DNA from: Serripes groenlandicus
Taxonomy: Eukaryota > Mollusca > Bivalvia > Cardiida > Cardiidae
DNA: 64,000 nucleotides
Assembly: GCA_031761405.1 (NCBI GenBank)
Contig: JASEVX010000007.1
Coordinates: 33,521,677-33,585,676 of the forward strand
Reading direction: 5' to 3'
Each line of letters begins with the position of its first letter. Position 1 is the first letter of the stretch. The notes under the pieces are model-generated. The model searched no databases. It had not been told where the DNA came from and saw only the letters and a list, made by a program, of their open reading frames with translations. Both the position numbers and the translations under genes were made by a program. Shown in pieces: positions 1 to 10,880 of this stretch.

Positions 1-90
1 TGCAATAACCAGAACTATTTACATAAGTGAACCTTAAAGGATGGTGTTATTGATTAAATACATCAAGCTATCTCCAACAATACAAATTTC

Positions 91-262
91 TTAACCCTTT
101 CCCACATGTAAACTCATTTTGATGTATATCTAGTAGACAACTTTTCAAAACAAATCTGCAAATGGACAAATTGCTCAAAATCAATAACTATACTTTCATT
201 TATAGGGATTTATCATATTTTTACCTTGAGGTTGCAAATTCATTGCATGTGGAAACATTTAA
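91..262. repeat. Degenerate TTAA hairpin MITE
   Basis: It opens with TTAACCCTTTCCCACATG and closes near a TGTGGAAACATTTAA relic, matching the ends of the intact copies elsewhere in the window (for example 22859-23088). The interior is too diverged to form the usual central hairpin. Confidence 0.55.
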
Positions 263-314
263 CGATTTACCTGATAAGATAAGTTTCTAGTTACCTGCTT
301 TGAAAACACTTCAG

Positions 315-790
315 AAAACAAGAGGGTCATAAAGGCATTGGGTCATTCACCATTAATCTAAAAGACATGGCCCTCCTCTAGCAGCCATGTTTTCCCACCA
401 GTTAAGCTATGTTGAATTTAACTTGGAAGAGGACCACAATCCATAGAAAGGTGAGTTTTATTTTTTTATTTTGCCCTTAAAACTCATAGAGATCTAGACA
501 CAACCCCTGGAGACGAGATGACTTGAATTATCATGGTAGGGCATCACTAAAATGAACAATTCTGTAAAAGTATTTTGAAATCAGAAAGATGATGAGATGA
601 CTTTCAAGGTTTACACTATAGCAATTAAGACAAAGATTTGTAGACAATTCATAATACCCAACAAGAGGTTAAAACCAAACCTAAAACTTAGCAATAAGTG
701 GGGCCTTAGGTCTATTTAATGTAACATACCATCATCGTGATGAATCCTATGATGAATGGTTGAAATGCAGGCCGGACAAGGTAGTCCTAT
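315..790 (+). repeat. Degraded GCTCACC-family repeat
   Basis: An AACAAGAGGGTCAT start and a CATTCACC motif resemble the left end of the GCTCACC family. The stretch from 360 to 470 resembles its GGCCATGTTTTTC internal cassette. No coding potential was seen. The right-hand limit is uncertain because it merges into CTTGACC-rich repeats. Confidence 0.45.
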
Positions 791-1130
791 CAAACAGTAC
801 TCATTTTGACCTTTGACCTCTTAGTGTGACCTTGACCTTGAGGTACAAGCCACTCATCATGGTGAACATGTGTGTCCAGTAACTTGAGAACCTAAGATGC
901 ATGGTTGAGATGTGGGCCGGACAAGGAAGTTCTATCAAACAGTACTCATTTTGACCTTGACATTTGAGGTACAGGCATGTGTCTTGTGTGTGACATGCCG
1001 CCTCATCATGGTGAACGTTTGTGCCAATGATCCAATTTTGGTATGTGACACAACTATCATCTTTCAAAGATGCATATTCATACCAAATTTGGTAAACCTT
1101 AAGGGACACCCGGACTCCTAGTGGTGGAGA
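727..1130. repeat. CTTGACC-rich tandem block, about 145-bp unit
   Basis: TCAAACAGTACTCATTTTGA recurs at 790 and 935, a 145-bp spacing, followed by CTTGACCTTGAGGTAC and CCTCATCATGGTGAACATGT modules. A related single block lies at 26580-26760. Short open frames here are by-products of the repeat. Confidence 0.6.
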
Positions 1131-1266
1131 CCAATAAGTCCACCAGGCATTTAAAGACCAATCAAAATAGCCTACGACACTTTGCAGGTCACCCAAGGAA
1201 CAGGGAAAGATGATCAGTACTTTACTCCAGTTTCAAAGATCTAAATGAGAACTCTGGGAAACTTAC

Positions 1267-1335
1267 CATCAATCATCACTTTGAGAGCAGTCATGTTTTA
1301 TGACTTATCAAAAGGATTATTACTGTGATACTTTT
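1267..1335 (-). CDS. Candidate start-codon exon of an unidentified gene
   Basis: Read on the minus strand, an ATTTCAG acceptor precedes 69 nt that end at a strong GATG|GTAAGTTT donor. All three frames contain stops upstream of one ATG (1294-1292), which has A at -3. The reading that fits is therefore 5' UTR followed by a first coding segment of about nine codons (M-T-A-L-K-V-M-I-D), continuing to the left beyond the window. The product is not recognised. It cannot be joined in frame to the exon-like segment at 1544-1835: the junction would meet a stop after a few codons. The two may therefore belong to different transcripts, or one may be spurious. The evidence is splice signals and context only. 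Confidence 0.4.
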
Positions 1336-1543
1336 CTGAAATTTATCCAAAAACTTTTTACAGGAAAAAGAATTTCAAAGTTAAACACTTTGACTTCTAT
1401 TCTGATGCTGTGGGAAGCAGTTCTGCACACAATGGGACTCTTTTGAGCAACAAAAGTTATCTGTTGAAAACTGTCAAAAGGTCACAGCATTAAATTTTGT
1501 AAAGGAGGTGGGGGGTTGATGGGTACTAAACCACTACACCTAC

Positions 1544-1835
1544 CTATTTGTGTTCAACCCCGATGCAATGCTGAGAGTAATGTCTGAGACTGAGGTACTA
1601 TTTGGTTGTGTGGAGGTCAGCAGTGGCGCGGTCACAAGGACCACTGTAGGCGGTGTGGTAGTGTCTGCCGAGGATTGAGCCTTGGAGAACAAGCTATGAG
1701 TAACGATAGAAGGTGATTTTTTATCAGGTTTTTGTCCTCCATTTATTTCCATTGCTTGCTTGTGATGTTCGAAGCTGCCTCTCCCTGGACCGTTTTCTTT
1801 GGGGATGCGGTTCTCTTGAAGCGAGGAGAAATGAT
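1544..1835 (-). CDS. Candidate internal exon, Ser/Thr-rich disordered segment
   Basis: On the minus strand a pyrimidine-rich tract ending in TTATTTTCAG precedes 292 nt of open frame that end at AATAG|GTAGGTG. Both splice signals are good and the frame is stop-free for about 97 codons. The segment enters in phase 1 and leaves in phase 2. The peptide is hydrophilic at first, with charged Lys, Glu and Gly runs, and then rich in Ser, Thr and Pro (for example ADTTTPPTVVLVTAPLLTST). It looks like an intrinsically disordered part of a larger nuclear or scaffold protein. Unlike most open frames here, it contains no recognisable repeat family, and its codon use and third-position GC look host-like. 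No domain or gene name can be given. Neighbouring exons were not found. Confidence 0.5.
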
Positions 1836-1895
1836 CTGAAAATAATGAGATTTTTTTTTTTTTATTCTTCAAGCCCTTCCTGATTACATGTGGTA

Positions 1896-2149
1896 TTAAC
1901 CCTTTTCCTCATATAGACACTTTTTGACGCCTCTGCAGCAGACAGCTTTTTGAAAACATAGTGACAAAAGAAGAAATTGCACAAAACATGCAATTTCTCC
2001 TTTTGCCACAATGTTTTCCACTTTTTGTCATAGGTTATCCATTCAATTCTGGAGAAAATGTTATCCATTCAATTATGGAGATTTTCTATGTTTTGACAAA
2101 ATACGTTCAAAGTCGTCAGCTGCAGAATTGTCGTATGAGGGAAAGGGTC
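1896..2149. mobile_element. TTAA hairpin MITE
   Basis: It starts TTAACCCTTTTCCTCATATAG and ends TATGAGGGAAAGGGT. It contains CTGCAGCAGACAGC near one end, its inverse CAGCTGCAG near the other, and the central GAAATTGCA/TGCAATTTC hairpin. A short internal duplication (TTATCCATTCAATT twice, near 2035 and 2062) lengthens it relative to the 230-bp consensus. Confidence 0.8.
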
Positions 2150-2345
2150 ACTTTTACAGCAGACAAATTTTTAAAATATTGTCGGAAATGGAGTAATCAC
2201 TCATGATAAAGCTCAATTTACCAACAATTTTACCAATCTTTATTAAAATTATTCATCAAAGCTATCCCAGTTTTAATTTAAGATGATTTCAAAGCCTATT
2301 ACTCCTAACCGTTTCCAACAAACAACACATCTGCAGTAGTAGACT

Positions 2346-2550
2346 TTAACCCTTTCCCTTTCAGCAGACGACTTTTGAAAACATTGTGGCCAAAGGTGAA
2401 ATGGCTCATGATGAGCAATTTCTCTTTTGTCCACAATGTTTTCAACTTTATTTACCAATTAAGCTATCTTTTATGGAGATTTTTCAGGTTTTTGTCACTC
2501 TGTTTTCAAAGTCTTCTGCTGCAGATTTGTTGTATGTGGGAAAGGGTTAA
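2346..2550. mobile_element. TTAA hairpin MITE
   Basis: TTAACCCTTTCCC at the left and GGGAAAGGGTTAA at the right flank a copy with the central GGCTCATGATGAGCAATTTC hairpin. A right-half fragment of the same family lies just downstream at about 2625-2719, ending CTGCAGATGGGAAATGGTTAA. Confidence 0.8.
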
Positions 2551-2832
2551 AAAATATAGCTATAAAAATAGGGAAAATGTTCATTGATTATTTATGATTT
2601 ATGGTTGTTGAATAGTATAAATCATTGTGGCATTAGGAGACAGTGCTCATTATGAGCAATTCATCAAAAGTTGTCTGCTGCAGATGCACCAAAATGTGTC
2701 TGCAGATGGGAAATGGTTAAAATATCACATAGGGTGTCTGTCTGCATCTGGGATAGGGCAAGATACACTACAATCACCTTTCAGCCAGTGGAGCTAAAAT
2801 GAATAATTTATTTCCCCTTTCCCAATAATGTT

Positions 2833-3050
2833 TTAACCCTTTCCCATAAACAAACGCTTTCTGACATCTCTGTGGCAGACTATGTATGAAAACATTAAAG
2901 AAAAGGAGAAAATGCTCATCATGAGCAATTTCTACTTCAGCAAGAATGGTTTTAATTTTATTCAATAATAGTTCTTTCAATTGTTTCCCTATTTTCTTTG
3001 ACTAGATGTTTTCAAAGCTGCATATTTGTTACACATGAAAAAGGGGTTAA
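2833..3050. mobile_element. TTAA hairpin MITE, diverged
   Basis: It is bounded by TTAACCCTTTCCCAT and AAAAAGGGGTTAA. The central hairpin (TGCTCATCATGAGCAATTTC) is kept while the flanks are diverged, so it is older than the 22859 or 46787 copies. Confidence 0.7.
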
Positions 3051-3538
3051 CTTTTGTATCAATATTCCATTGCAGATCTTCTAGTTTTCACAATTTGTTC
3101 CTCCGCCATTTTCAAAGCATATTAAAATACATAGATTTTAAAATATGTATATATATAAATCAGGACAAAGGTTTAAAAAAGATGTAACATATAACAGCTA
3201 AAATAAGAGAAGAGAGATATTTGAAACTTTAAAAGCCATCATAAATCTCTGAGACAATAATATCAATACCACTTGTGTGATCAAATTCATTTTTTTTCTT
3301 TGTCACTTCCTTTCATTTCCCTAGCTGAATAATATTCAACGGAAATTACTTCCTTGTTTGGAGACACAAGCACCATCTTATGACATCATAAAAATCAACA
3401 GTGTTTACCTGGAAACAAGCCTTCTCGATACAGGAAGGAAATTACATCAACTCTTATTCCTCATTCAACAGACCCCCCCTATATATTGGTTGTAATCATT
3501 TAGAATTGTCTAAGCAAGAGTGTTTACAACATGTTTGT

Positions 3539-3634
3539 TTAACCCTTTCCCACATACAACAAATCTGCAGCAGACAACTTTGAAAATATTTTGACAATCT
3601 TCATGAATAAGGGTTTTATTATTAAACAAGAGGT
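3539..3634. mobile_element. Left half of a TTAA MITE, cut by a GCTCACC-family repeat
   Basis: TTAACCCTTTCCCACATAC and CTGCAGCAGACAACTTTG are present, but the copy stops where the next repeat begins with AACAAGAGG. A similar junction occurs at 9672-9718. Confidence 0.6.
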
Positions 3635-4900
3635 CCATGATGGCCCTGGATCGCTCACCTTAATTATACAATGTACTGCAATGCAAAACACATCTAGACA
3701 ATTATTCTGAATGCAACCTCTACAGTGTTAACAATATTTTCCTTCATTTGGTCTAGTGATCTATATTTTTTTACCTGATATGACCCATATTCCAACATGG
3801 ACTAGATATCATCAAGACAACATTCTGACAAAGTTTGAACTTGCTCAAAACATTCTGACCAAATTCCAAGCTGCTGAAGCAAAAAATGTGGCATCCAAAG
3901 TGTTCACAAGATTGTCCTTCAATTTGGTCTAGTGACCTAGTTTTTGACCCAGCATGACCCATATTCAAACTTGGCCTACATATCATCAAGAAAAACATTC
4001 TGATAAAGTTTCATCATGCTGAAATTAAAAATGCAGTATCCAGAGTGTTAACAAGATTACCTTTCAATTTGGCTTAGTGACCTAGATTTTAACCCGGCAT
4101 GACCCATATCCAAACTACACCCAAGTTTCTTAGAAATCCTTTAAGCCGTCTTGGAGATATGGAGCGGACATGAAATAAAGCCTCAAACCTTTGACCTTCA
4201 AGCGTGACCTTGACCTTGAATCGGTATGGTCGAGACATGGGGATTCTGCACATCGCCTTGATGAGGTGAACATCTGACTCCGCTGTCACATCGCCTTGAT
4301 GAGGTGAACATGTGACCAAAGTTTCATGAAAATCCTTCAAGCCGTCTTGGAGATATGGAGCGGACAAGAAATAAAGCCTAAAACTTTAGACCTTCAAGTG
4401 TGACCTTGACCTTGAACCGGTATGGTCGAGACATGGGTTCTGCACATCGCCTTGATGAGGTGAACATCTGACCCAAGGTTCATGAAAATCCTTCAAGCCG
4501 TCTTGGAGATATGGAGCGGACACGAAATAAAGCCTAAAACTTTAGACCTTCAAGTGTGACCTTGACCTTGAACCGGTATGGTCGAGACATGGGTTCTGCA
4601 CATCGCCTTGATGAGGTGAACATCTGACCCAAGTTTCATGAAAATCCTTCAAGCCGTCTTGGAGATATGGAGCGGACACAAAATAAAGCCTCAGACCTTT
4701 GACCTTCAAGCGTGACCTTGACCTTGAACCGGTATGGTCGAGACATGGGTTCTGCACATCGCCTTCTTGAGGTGAACATGTGACACAAGTTTCATGAAAA
4801 TCCTTCATGCCGTCTTGGAGATATGGAGCGGACACGATTTCGGACAGACAGACATACATCAAGGACAATCAAAGCGCTGAAAGCGCTGATGGTATAGGGG
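3635..4900 (+). repeat. GCTCACC-family repeat with tandem cassettes
   Basis: The left end AACAAGAGGTCCATGATGGC, followed by ATCGCTCACC, is the family signature. Next come three units of the CTAGTGACCTAG type (GTCTAG-type starts at 3751, 3927 and 4072), then the 156-bp array described separately, then a tail ending near GGTATAGGGGGCATA. No protein is encoded. Confidence 0.7.
4161..4870. repeat. 156-bp tandem array
   Basis: GGAGCGGACA recurs at 4161, 4357, 4513, 4669 and 4825. The last three intervals are exactly 156 bp; the first is 196 bp and carries a 40-bp internal repetition of CATCGCCTTGATGAGGTGAA. Because 156 is divisible by three, the minus strand shows a 52-residue repeating open frame, which I regard as an artefact. 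Confidence 0.85.
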
Positions 4901-6144
4901 GCATATGTAAGTTGAAAACATATGGCATAGATCATATGGACAAACATTGTTGAAACAATGAAACAATGACCTTTAAACAAACCAAACCAAAAATGTTTGA
5001 AGCAACACATTTTGCCTGCCAATAACATATACCTCATTTGTCAAAGTTTTACCCTTTTCTTGTATAAACAAAATATCGAAGGACAAAAGTTTGACAAAAA
5101 AAAACCGAGCAGCTACCCTTAATTAAAATATTTCTAGTTCAGAAATCACTAAAGATCCACAATGTATATTGTAATCATGCTGATAAATGAAAGACGATCG
5201 AAAGCATGATAGAGTTATGTTTCTTTTGCACTGCACAATTGCAGCTCTGAGTTTCCTATACACCAAGTCTTAAATTGATATATTGGACATATATTGAGAC
5301 AATAAACGAAGAAATGAAAAAATTGAGTTTACACCTAAAAAACAGATTAGATTTGACGAAGTACAAAGCTTGGGGAAGCACTCATTAACGAAAAAGGGAA
5401 TTTCACGGAACGCATGTGTTGCATATAATAAGTGAGAACATTGAAAGACAAAAATATACACACTCCAAACGCAGCATGCTAAATTTATGGTTATGGTGCA
5501 CTGCAAATCTGTAGGTCATAAGTTACCTACAAACCAAGTTTGAAATTGATACAATGAAAGTTAATTGAGACAATCGCTGAACTAAATAAGGAAAAATGGA
5601 GATAACTGAAAAAACAGACCAGAGTTATGTACCTAGTACTTTGCCGTTCTCCTGATCACACGGGTATAATTGTGACCACTTTGAAATAAATCTGCCATAC
5701 AGAAACAACGTGTTAACCAATACATGCAATCCATGACGGACGGACGAATGCACATTCAGGCAGGCAGCCGGCCGGATTATACCTCCAAGCTTTACAGACG
5801 GAGACAACTCATAAAGTATTGATTACAGAAGACTGGTCCGATGCGTCAAAACACGTCAGCTTAGATTATGGTATTTGTAAAGTATTTGCAATTTAATTGT
5901 ATCTCCGAAACGGGACCGGACCGTCAAGGTTAATTTTCAAAAACCTATTTAGACTACATTTCTAGTTTATTTGTCAACAGATACATCTAGGACTATGTTA
6001 CACGTTGATGAACGTTGAGTCTTAAATTAACGCAAATGCATATACATTATAATTTTAGTCCCAAAATCGCTAGAAGCTTCTCAATTATAAAATAAATAAT
6101 GACCTTGCGGTTATAACTCGGATGTGTTGACAAATTCGGCCAAA
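4901..6144. other. Gene-free stretch with degraded repeats
   Basis: Two loosely similar segments (around 5215-5330 and 5490-5640) share GAGTTATGT and CACTGCA motifs. The segment ending near 5815 has the GACGGACGG-type tail common in mollusc repeats. No exon, RNA gene or intact transposon was recognised. Confidence 0.4.
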
Positions 6145-6357
6145 TTTCTTTCCAACGTTTGACAAAAGTCAATGCGACATGCGTCATTCGTCTTTCACCA
6201 ATGGGCTAAGTCTATGTGGAAACGCAGCCAGTTGCTTGGGAAGATTGTTGTGAGGAGTACTGGTTTGAGAAAACCAGGAAATACATTTGTAGGTGAACTG
6301 GCCGCCGTGATATGACTGAAGAAATGTTAAAAACGGCGTTAAACCCCAATCAATCAA
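6145..6357 (+). mobile_element. tRNA-derived SINE body, 5' truncated
   Basis: It holds the body and 3' end of the SINE family seen complete at 42685-42982: CAATGGGCTAAGTCTATGTG, then GTGATATGACTGAAGAAAT, then the tail GGCGTTAAACCCCAATCAAT. The tRNA-like head is absent or unrecognisable. Confidence 0.7.
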
Positions 6358-6935
6358 TGTTGAAATTAACTTATCTATAATTTGTAGATTTAATTTCTAT
6401 TTCCTAGTAGGGTCTACATACAGCGACACATGAGAATATTCAACACAAAACGCGACCTGTTTTACCAACAATTCCCCAGTAGCGGTGAGACCGTTTGTAA
6501 CATTATTTCATGGCATGTATACACAGTAGGACCTCTCTCTTTGGACGAATTATGTTGTAACAAGTTTGTTTACAGTATTCCTTAACCTTGACCACATAAG
6601 ACTAAATATACAGCAAACAACATTGAACTAAGGCATAACTATTGACCTGAATTAATAAAAGTATGATTTTGAATAGTGATGAAAACATTGTGGAAAAAGA
6701 CAAACTTGTTGATTATCATTCATCTGTTAAGGTTAGTCAAATGTGTCTAAAAGGGGCAAAGGTTAAAATAATAACTGTAGACAAATGTTTTCGTTATCTA
6801 GGTTATAGAAACAAATTGATTCATGTTTCAAAGCATTGTTTGAAAAGGAGGAATTGCTCATTGTCAGCAATTGCTCCGTTTGTAAATATACTTTCAACAT
6901 TTGTTTGTAACTAAGTAGCTATAACGGGAACGGTT

Positions 6936-7133
6936 CAACCCTTTCCCGCTTACAGTCGCTTTTTGACGCATGTGCAGCAGACGGCTGCAGAATTGTTTAT
7001 CATGACCCATTTCCTCTTTTTCCACAAAGGTTTCAACTATATATTTTTCCCCTTGATGTAAGGCAAAATTGCTCGTAATCATTCATCTCTAGCATGTTAT
7101 TCAAAATGTGTCCGGAAGGGAGAAAGAGGGAAA
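6936..7133. mobile_element. TTAA MITE relic
   Basis: It starts CAACCCTTTCCCGCTTACAG and has GCAGCAGACGGC; the right end is a degraded GGGAGAAAGAGGGAAAG. Further relics are at 7311-7450 (central hairpin with a TTTTCGTA loop) and 7828-7935 (right half only). Confidence 0.5.
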
Positions 7134-7310
7134 GAACGTCCATAGTAAAACGTTTAAATATGAAAAGAATTAATTTGAAACGTGTTTGAAAGAATTGTGT
7201 GAAAAGGAGGAATTGCTCATTGTCAGCAATAGCTCCATTTTCAACAATATTGTTTAAATATTCGAACTGTTATAGTATCACGGAAAGGGTTCCGCTTCCA
7301 TGGGAAGGAT

Positions 7311-7450
7311 GTAACCATTTTCCGCCTACAGACGCTTACAGACGCATGTGCAGCAGACGACAATCGAAAACATTGTGACAAAAGGGGAAATTGCTTTTCG
7401 TAGGCAATTTCTACTTTTGCCACAATGGTTTTAACTCCTTTCAATAATTG
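7311..7450. mobile_element. TTAA MITE relic, right part lost
   Basis: The ACCATTTTCCGCCTACAGAC start, the GTGCAGCAGACGAC block and a hairpin with arms GAAATTGC and GCAATTTC are present. Recognisable sequence stops near 7450. Confidence 0.55.
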
Positions 7451-7753
7451 TATTTACAGTGCTTTGCACATTTCTCTATAAGTCGACTGTTGTAAACTAA
7501 TGGGGTCACAGAACGGTCGACGTTACCTCACACTACTGACATTGAGGTCAACCATAGTTCAGAGTGTGTTTCATTCATAGAAACTATTTTGTCTCATAAA
7601 TTTATGCAAGCGGAGGGTTTCGTGATTCGGTCGAACCAATGAAATCGTTGAAAAGGCAGATTATAACCAATCAAAACTCGATTTTGGTGTAGGTATACAC
7701 ATGTGGACTGCGGTTGCAGCTTTAATCCGACTTTTCGAAAGCAGCTTCGCTAT

Positions 7754-7815
7754 GGGATAGTGGCGAAACGCCCCTATCCCAAAAACAATATATCTCCCCT
7801 GTATACAGGGGGAGA
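7754..7815. other. Two adjacent hairpins
   Basis: The first pairs GGGATAG with CTATCCC around GGCGAAACGCC (7754-7780). The second is TCTCCCCTGTATACAGGGGG at 7793-7815. The second matches the CCCCC/GGGGG end structure of another local repeat (9620-9660), so this is probably the terminus of a repeat rather than a host RNA. Confidence 0.5.
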
Positions 7816-8095
7816 CATAATAATTGAATAAAGACTGCAGAGGTGTCAGAAAGCGTCTACATGTGGGAAAAGGTTAAATGTTTTCAAAGTCGTCTGCTGT
7901 TGATTTGCTGTACCTGTATGTGGGGAAGAGTTGAGTAATCACTCAGCTGAGCATAGAGCTACTTAAAGGAGCTGTAATTCTTGATCTTATATGCTTTCTT
8001 ATGAATATCTACAAATGTACTGGTTTTGCAGTAAATATATAAGTATATATATAAATATATATATATATATATAACATCTCAGCTGTATACTGGGT

Positions 8096-8322
8096 TTAAC
8101 TCTTTCCCAGATGCGTTTTTGATGCATCTTCAGTTGACCAATTTGGAAAACATTGTGACAACCAATTGCTCAGTAATCACCCATAATGATCAATTTTTCC
8201 TTTTGCCACAATGTGTTCGAATATATTAAAATATCAAATTTTCTGTCATGGAGATTTTCCATACTTTAGCCTAGATAGGTTCAACATCATCTGTTTCAGA
8301 TTAGTTGTAGGTAGAAAGGATC
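8096..8322. mobile_element. TTAA MITE, old copy
   Basis: TTAACTCTTTCCCAGATGCG starts a diverged copy, followed by CATTGTGACAACCAATTGCTC and TTTTGCCACAATG. It lies just after an AT-rich microsatellite (8041-8075). Confidence 0.6.
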
Positions 8323-8484
8323 AATTGTTTAAAAAGAGAGATATTGTCATGAAGAGATCTGTTCAGGCCTCTGTTTATGATATGTTGTATTCAGGCATCT
8401 GTTATTCAGGTTTCGAATATTTAACATTTCCAAAACATTCATGTTCAAAATAGTATAGTTTGATATGTTTGGCTTTCACTGACT

Positions 8485-8697
8485 TAGTATGATGGTGGTT
8501 GTGTATCTCTGCCAAGAAGTCACTAATTATGATGGACAGACGATAGCTGAGTTAGCCCTGTGTCTCCCTGGCAATAAGTCACTTAGTATGATGGACAGAC
8601 GATAGCGGAGTTAGCCCTGTGTCTCCATGGCAATAAGTCACTTAGTGTGATGGACAGACAATAGCCAAGTTAGCCCTGTGTCTCCCTGCCAATAAAG
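8485..8697. repeat. 59-bp minisatellite, about 3.5 units
   Basis: GATGGACAGAC recurs at 8531, 8590 and 8649, exactly 59 bp apart. Each is followed by AGTTAGCCCTGTGTCTCC and CAATAAGTCACTTAGT. Confidence 0.9.
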
Positions 8698-9671
8698 TGT
8701 TACTGCATACAGGTAATAAAACATACTGTGACAAACTCATTATCGGATTTTTTTCATACGCGAAAGCTGTTTGTAAACATGTTAGATGTTGGGTACCGAA
8801 ATCAGCCGATATGTGCCGAATGATAGTTGCATGATTCATCAACAAAAAGTTGCGATTTTGGTCTTTTCTGTTTACGATGTCGGGCAAAATTGAAAAAGAG
8901 TTTTATGAGCGTTTAGGACCGAAAGACAGTACATTTATATATTAAAATGAAAGTAAATGTCCGCTTTGAAATCCCAAATCATTTTATAGTTCCATTTGAA
9001 ATCTAAAGATTATCGAGTAAAATATTTTGAAAAATGACAAAGAGACATATATTCGGACACGATTTTTTTCCGGATACGTTATTCGGCGAATTTCAAAGTG
9101 AAGTAAAAAAATATTTGATAGTCAAGTTAGTTGTGTACGACGGTTTTAACTTAAGAATAGATAGCAACTTGTAATAATTGATAGAATACAACTAAAAATC
9201 TTTATAACAATGTTTAAATACAAGTTAATAAAGACAATTTACTATTTGTAATGTAAATAACTATTTTCCTAACAGTGACATGTAATATTATGTGAATTGA
9301 AAACACTTGAAGAAATTCAACCAAATCATGAAATTTGTGATAAGCAGCCACCTGTCTTAAGCAGCCAGTTTTATCATGTCCCTTGGGTGGCTGCTGATCG
9401 CAAGTTTGACTGTATATGTATTATGTATGAGAAATTCAAGAGGCCATAACTCATTTAAAAATAATTCCAGTGCAACACGCCGACAATATGCACAAGTAGG
9501 CTTTGTATCAATCATTCTTGTGAAGTTATATTGAATTCTGACCAAGGGTTGCCGAGAAATAGTGTTCACAAGAAATGTCCACAGACCGACCGACCAACAA
9601 ACCGACCGTCAAGCGTGACTCCTATATAGCCCCCATATACTATGTATCTGGGGGTATAATAATGTCTCCAA
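8698..9671. other. Gene-free stretch
   Basis: No exon is recognisable from 8698 to 9350. From about 9351 to 9660 there is a degraded repeat ending in TATATAGCCCCC and GGGGGTATAATA, flanked by GACCGACCGACC-type low complexity. Confidence 0.4.
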
Positions 9672-9718
9672 TTAACCCTTTCTCACAAAGAACAAATTTG
9701 CAGCAAATGACTTTGAAA
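9672..9718. mobile_element. Left end of a TTAA MITE, cut by a GCTCACC-family repeat
   Basis: TTAACCCTTTCTCACAAAG and GCAGCAAATGACTTTGAAAC run directly into ACAAGAGCATG and ATCACTCACC, the start of the next repeat. The junction type matches that at 3634. Confidence 0.6.
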
Positions 9719-9991
9719 CAAGAGCATGTATATCACTCACCTTATTTTAAAGAACTTTAATAGATTTAGATGTTTTAACTCTATGCATACAAGGAAACCA
9801 AGCAACATGAAGAATTTTTCTCTATATATTAGCAAAACAAATACCATTACCCTCATGGCCATGTTTTTTAACAGATCAGAATGAATAATTTCTACAATCA
9901 ACCAAGGAACAATATTTTGTGCCCCAAAAAATCAGGCATGTGCTTTTTCGAACAAAAACATTTTTTAAGTTTTCACTATATATACTAATTA

Positions 9992-10438
9992 CAGTCGAAC
10001 CTCGTTAAACCTGACGCCGTTAATCCGTCACATTTTCTAGCCTAGTACTGGTTTGTTTACCCAGGGATCATGAATAATTAAAATTAATTGCGCGCTAAAT
10101 GACCTTAGCTGTCGATGCGCCATAAAATAATATACATTCATTCATTCATTCATTCTATGTGTTAAAATGATAAAGCTTTGCTTAAGACAAACAGTGCAAT
10201 CTAGAGGTAAATGGTAAATACAATATCGCTGAACAGTTTGCAAAACTATTTTGAATGAATTTCCCTCAATTATAATCATTTATCCGCGCACATATCTGGG
10301 AAATATTGGGTCCCATTCTTTGACTCCTAAGACGAAAATTTGGCGTAGGCAAAATAAGAAATCGTTAATCCGGAAGATTCGCAATCCGGACTTTTTTCTC
10401 TGGTAACCAAAGTGTCCGGATTAACGAGGTTCTGACTG
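9992..10438. mobile_element. Pogo/Tigger-like non-autonomous DNA transposon
   Basis: The left terminus CAGTCGAACCTCGTTAA and the right terminus TTAACGAGGTTCTGACTG are inverted repeats, flanked on both sides by TA (9990-9991 and 10439-10440). TA targets and CAGT-type ends are typical of the Tc1/mariner/pogo group. No transposase is present. A SINE fragment (10028-10154) lies inside. Confidence 0.75.
10028..10154 (+). mobile_element. 3' part of a CATT-tailed SINE
   Basis: CATTTTCTAGCCTAGTACTG, then GCGCGCTAAATGACCTTAGC, then a (CATT)n tail match the full SINE at 25869-26090, which lies in the opposite orientation. The tRNA head is missing. Confidence 0.75.
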
Positions 10439-10880
10439 TATGTTACATATATATATGGAAAATGTGCCCCAACTGCTGGCAGCCATGTTTTTCAAAGAAT
10501 CAGAATAATTTGAAAATTGTCGGTAGCAGGGTCACCGAAGGAGTAGAATTTATTTTCAAATCGGGCCAGAACTTTTGGACAATAAGACATTGCCAATAAG
10601 TTGAACAATCTTAGTAGAGGATCACCCAATGCATAAAAAAATATTTTAAGTTTTGGCATTTTCCATCTTCTAATGCTAGAGCAATGGCTGCGAGCTCTAC
10701 AAATATTTCAAACCTTTGAACACTCTTGAAAGAGGACCACCACGGAACATTCCTATTAAATTATTTTAAATTGGTCCAAATGGTTAAGGAGAAATTGTTT
10801 ATTCAAAATATAATCAGATAGACAAAGATGCCTGCGGATGGTAAGTGATACAATAGGTCAACCTGCACTTTGTGCTAAAG

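Larger units (their letters stand above)
9719..10880 (+). repeat. GCTCACC-family repeat, interrupted
   Basis: The family start and a terminal hairpin (CCTGCACTTTGTGCTAAAGT followed by GAGC, about 10850-10875) bracket GGCCATGTTTTT-type cassettes. A TA-flanked transposon (9992-10438) interrupts it. Confidence 0.6.

Noticed and set aside
4542..4868. Minus-strand open frame with 52-residue repeats
   Set aside because: Product of the 156-bp tandem array inside a repeat element.
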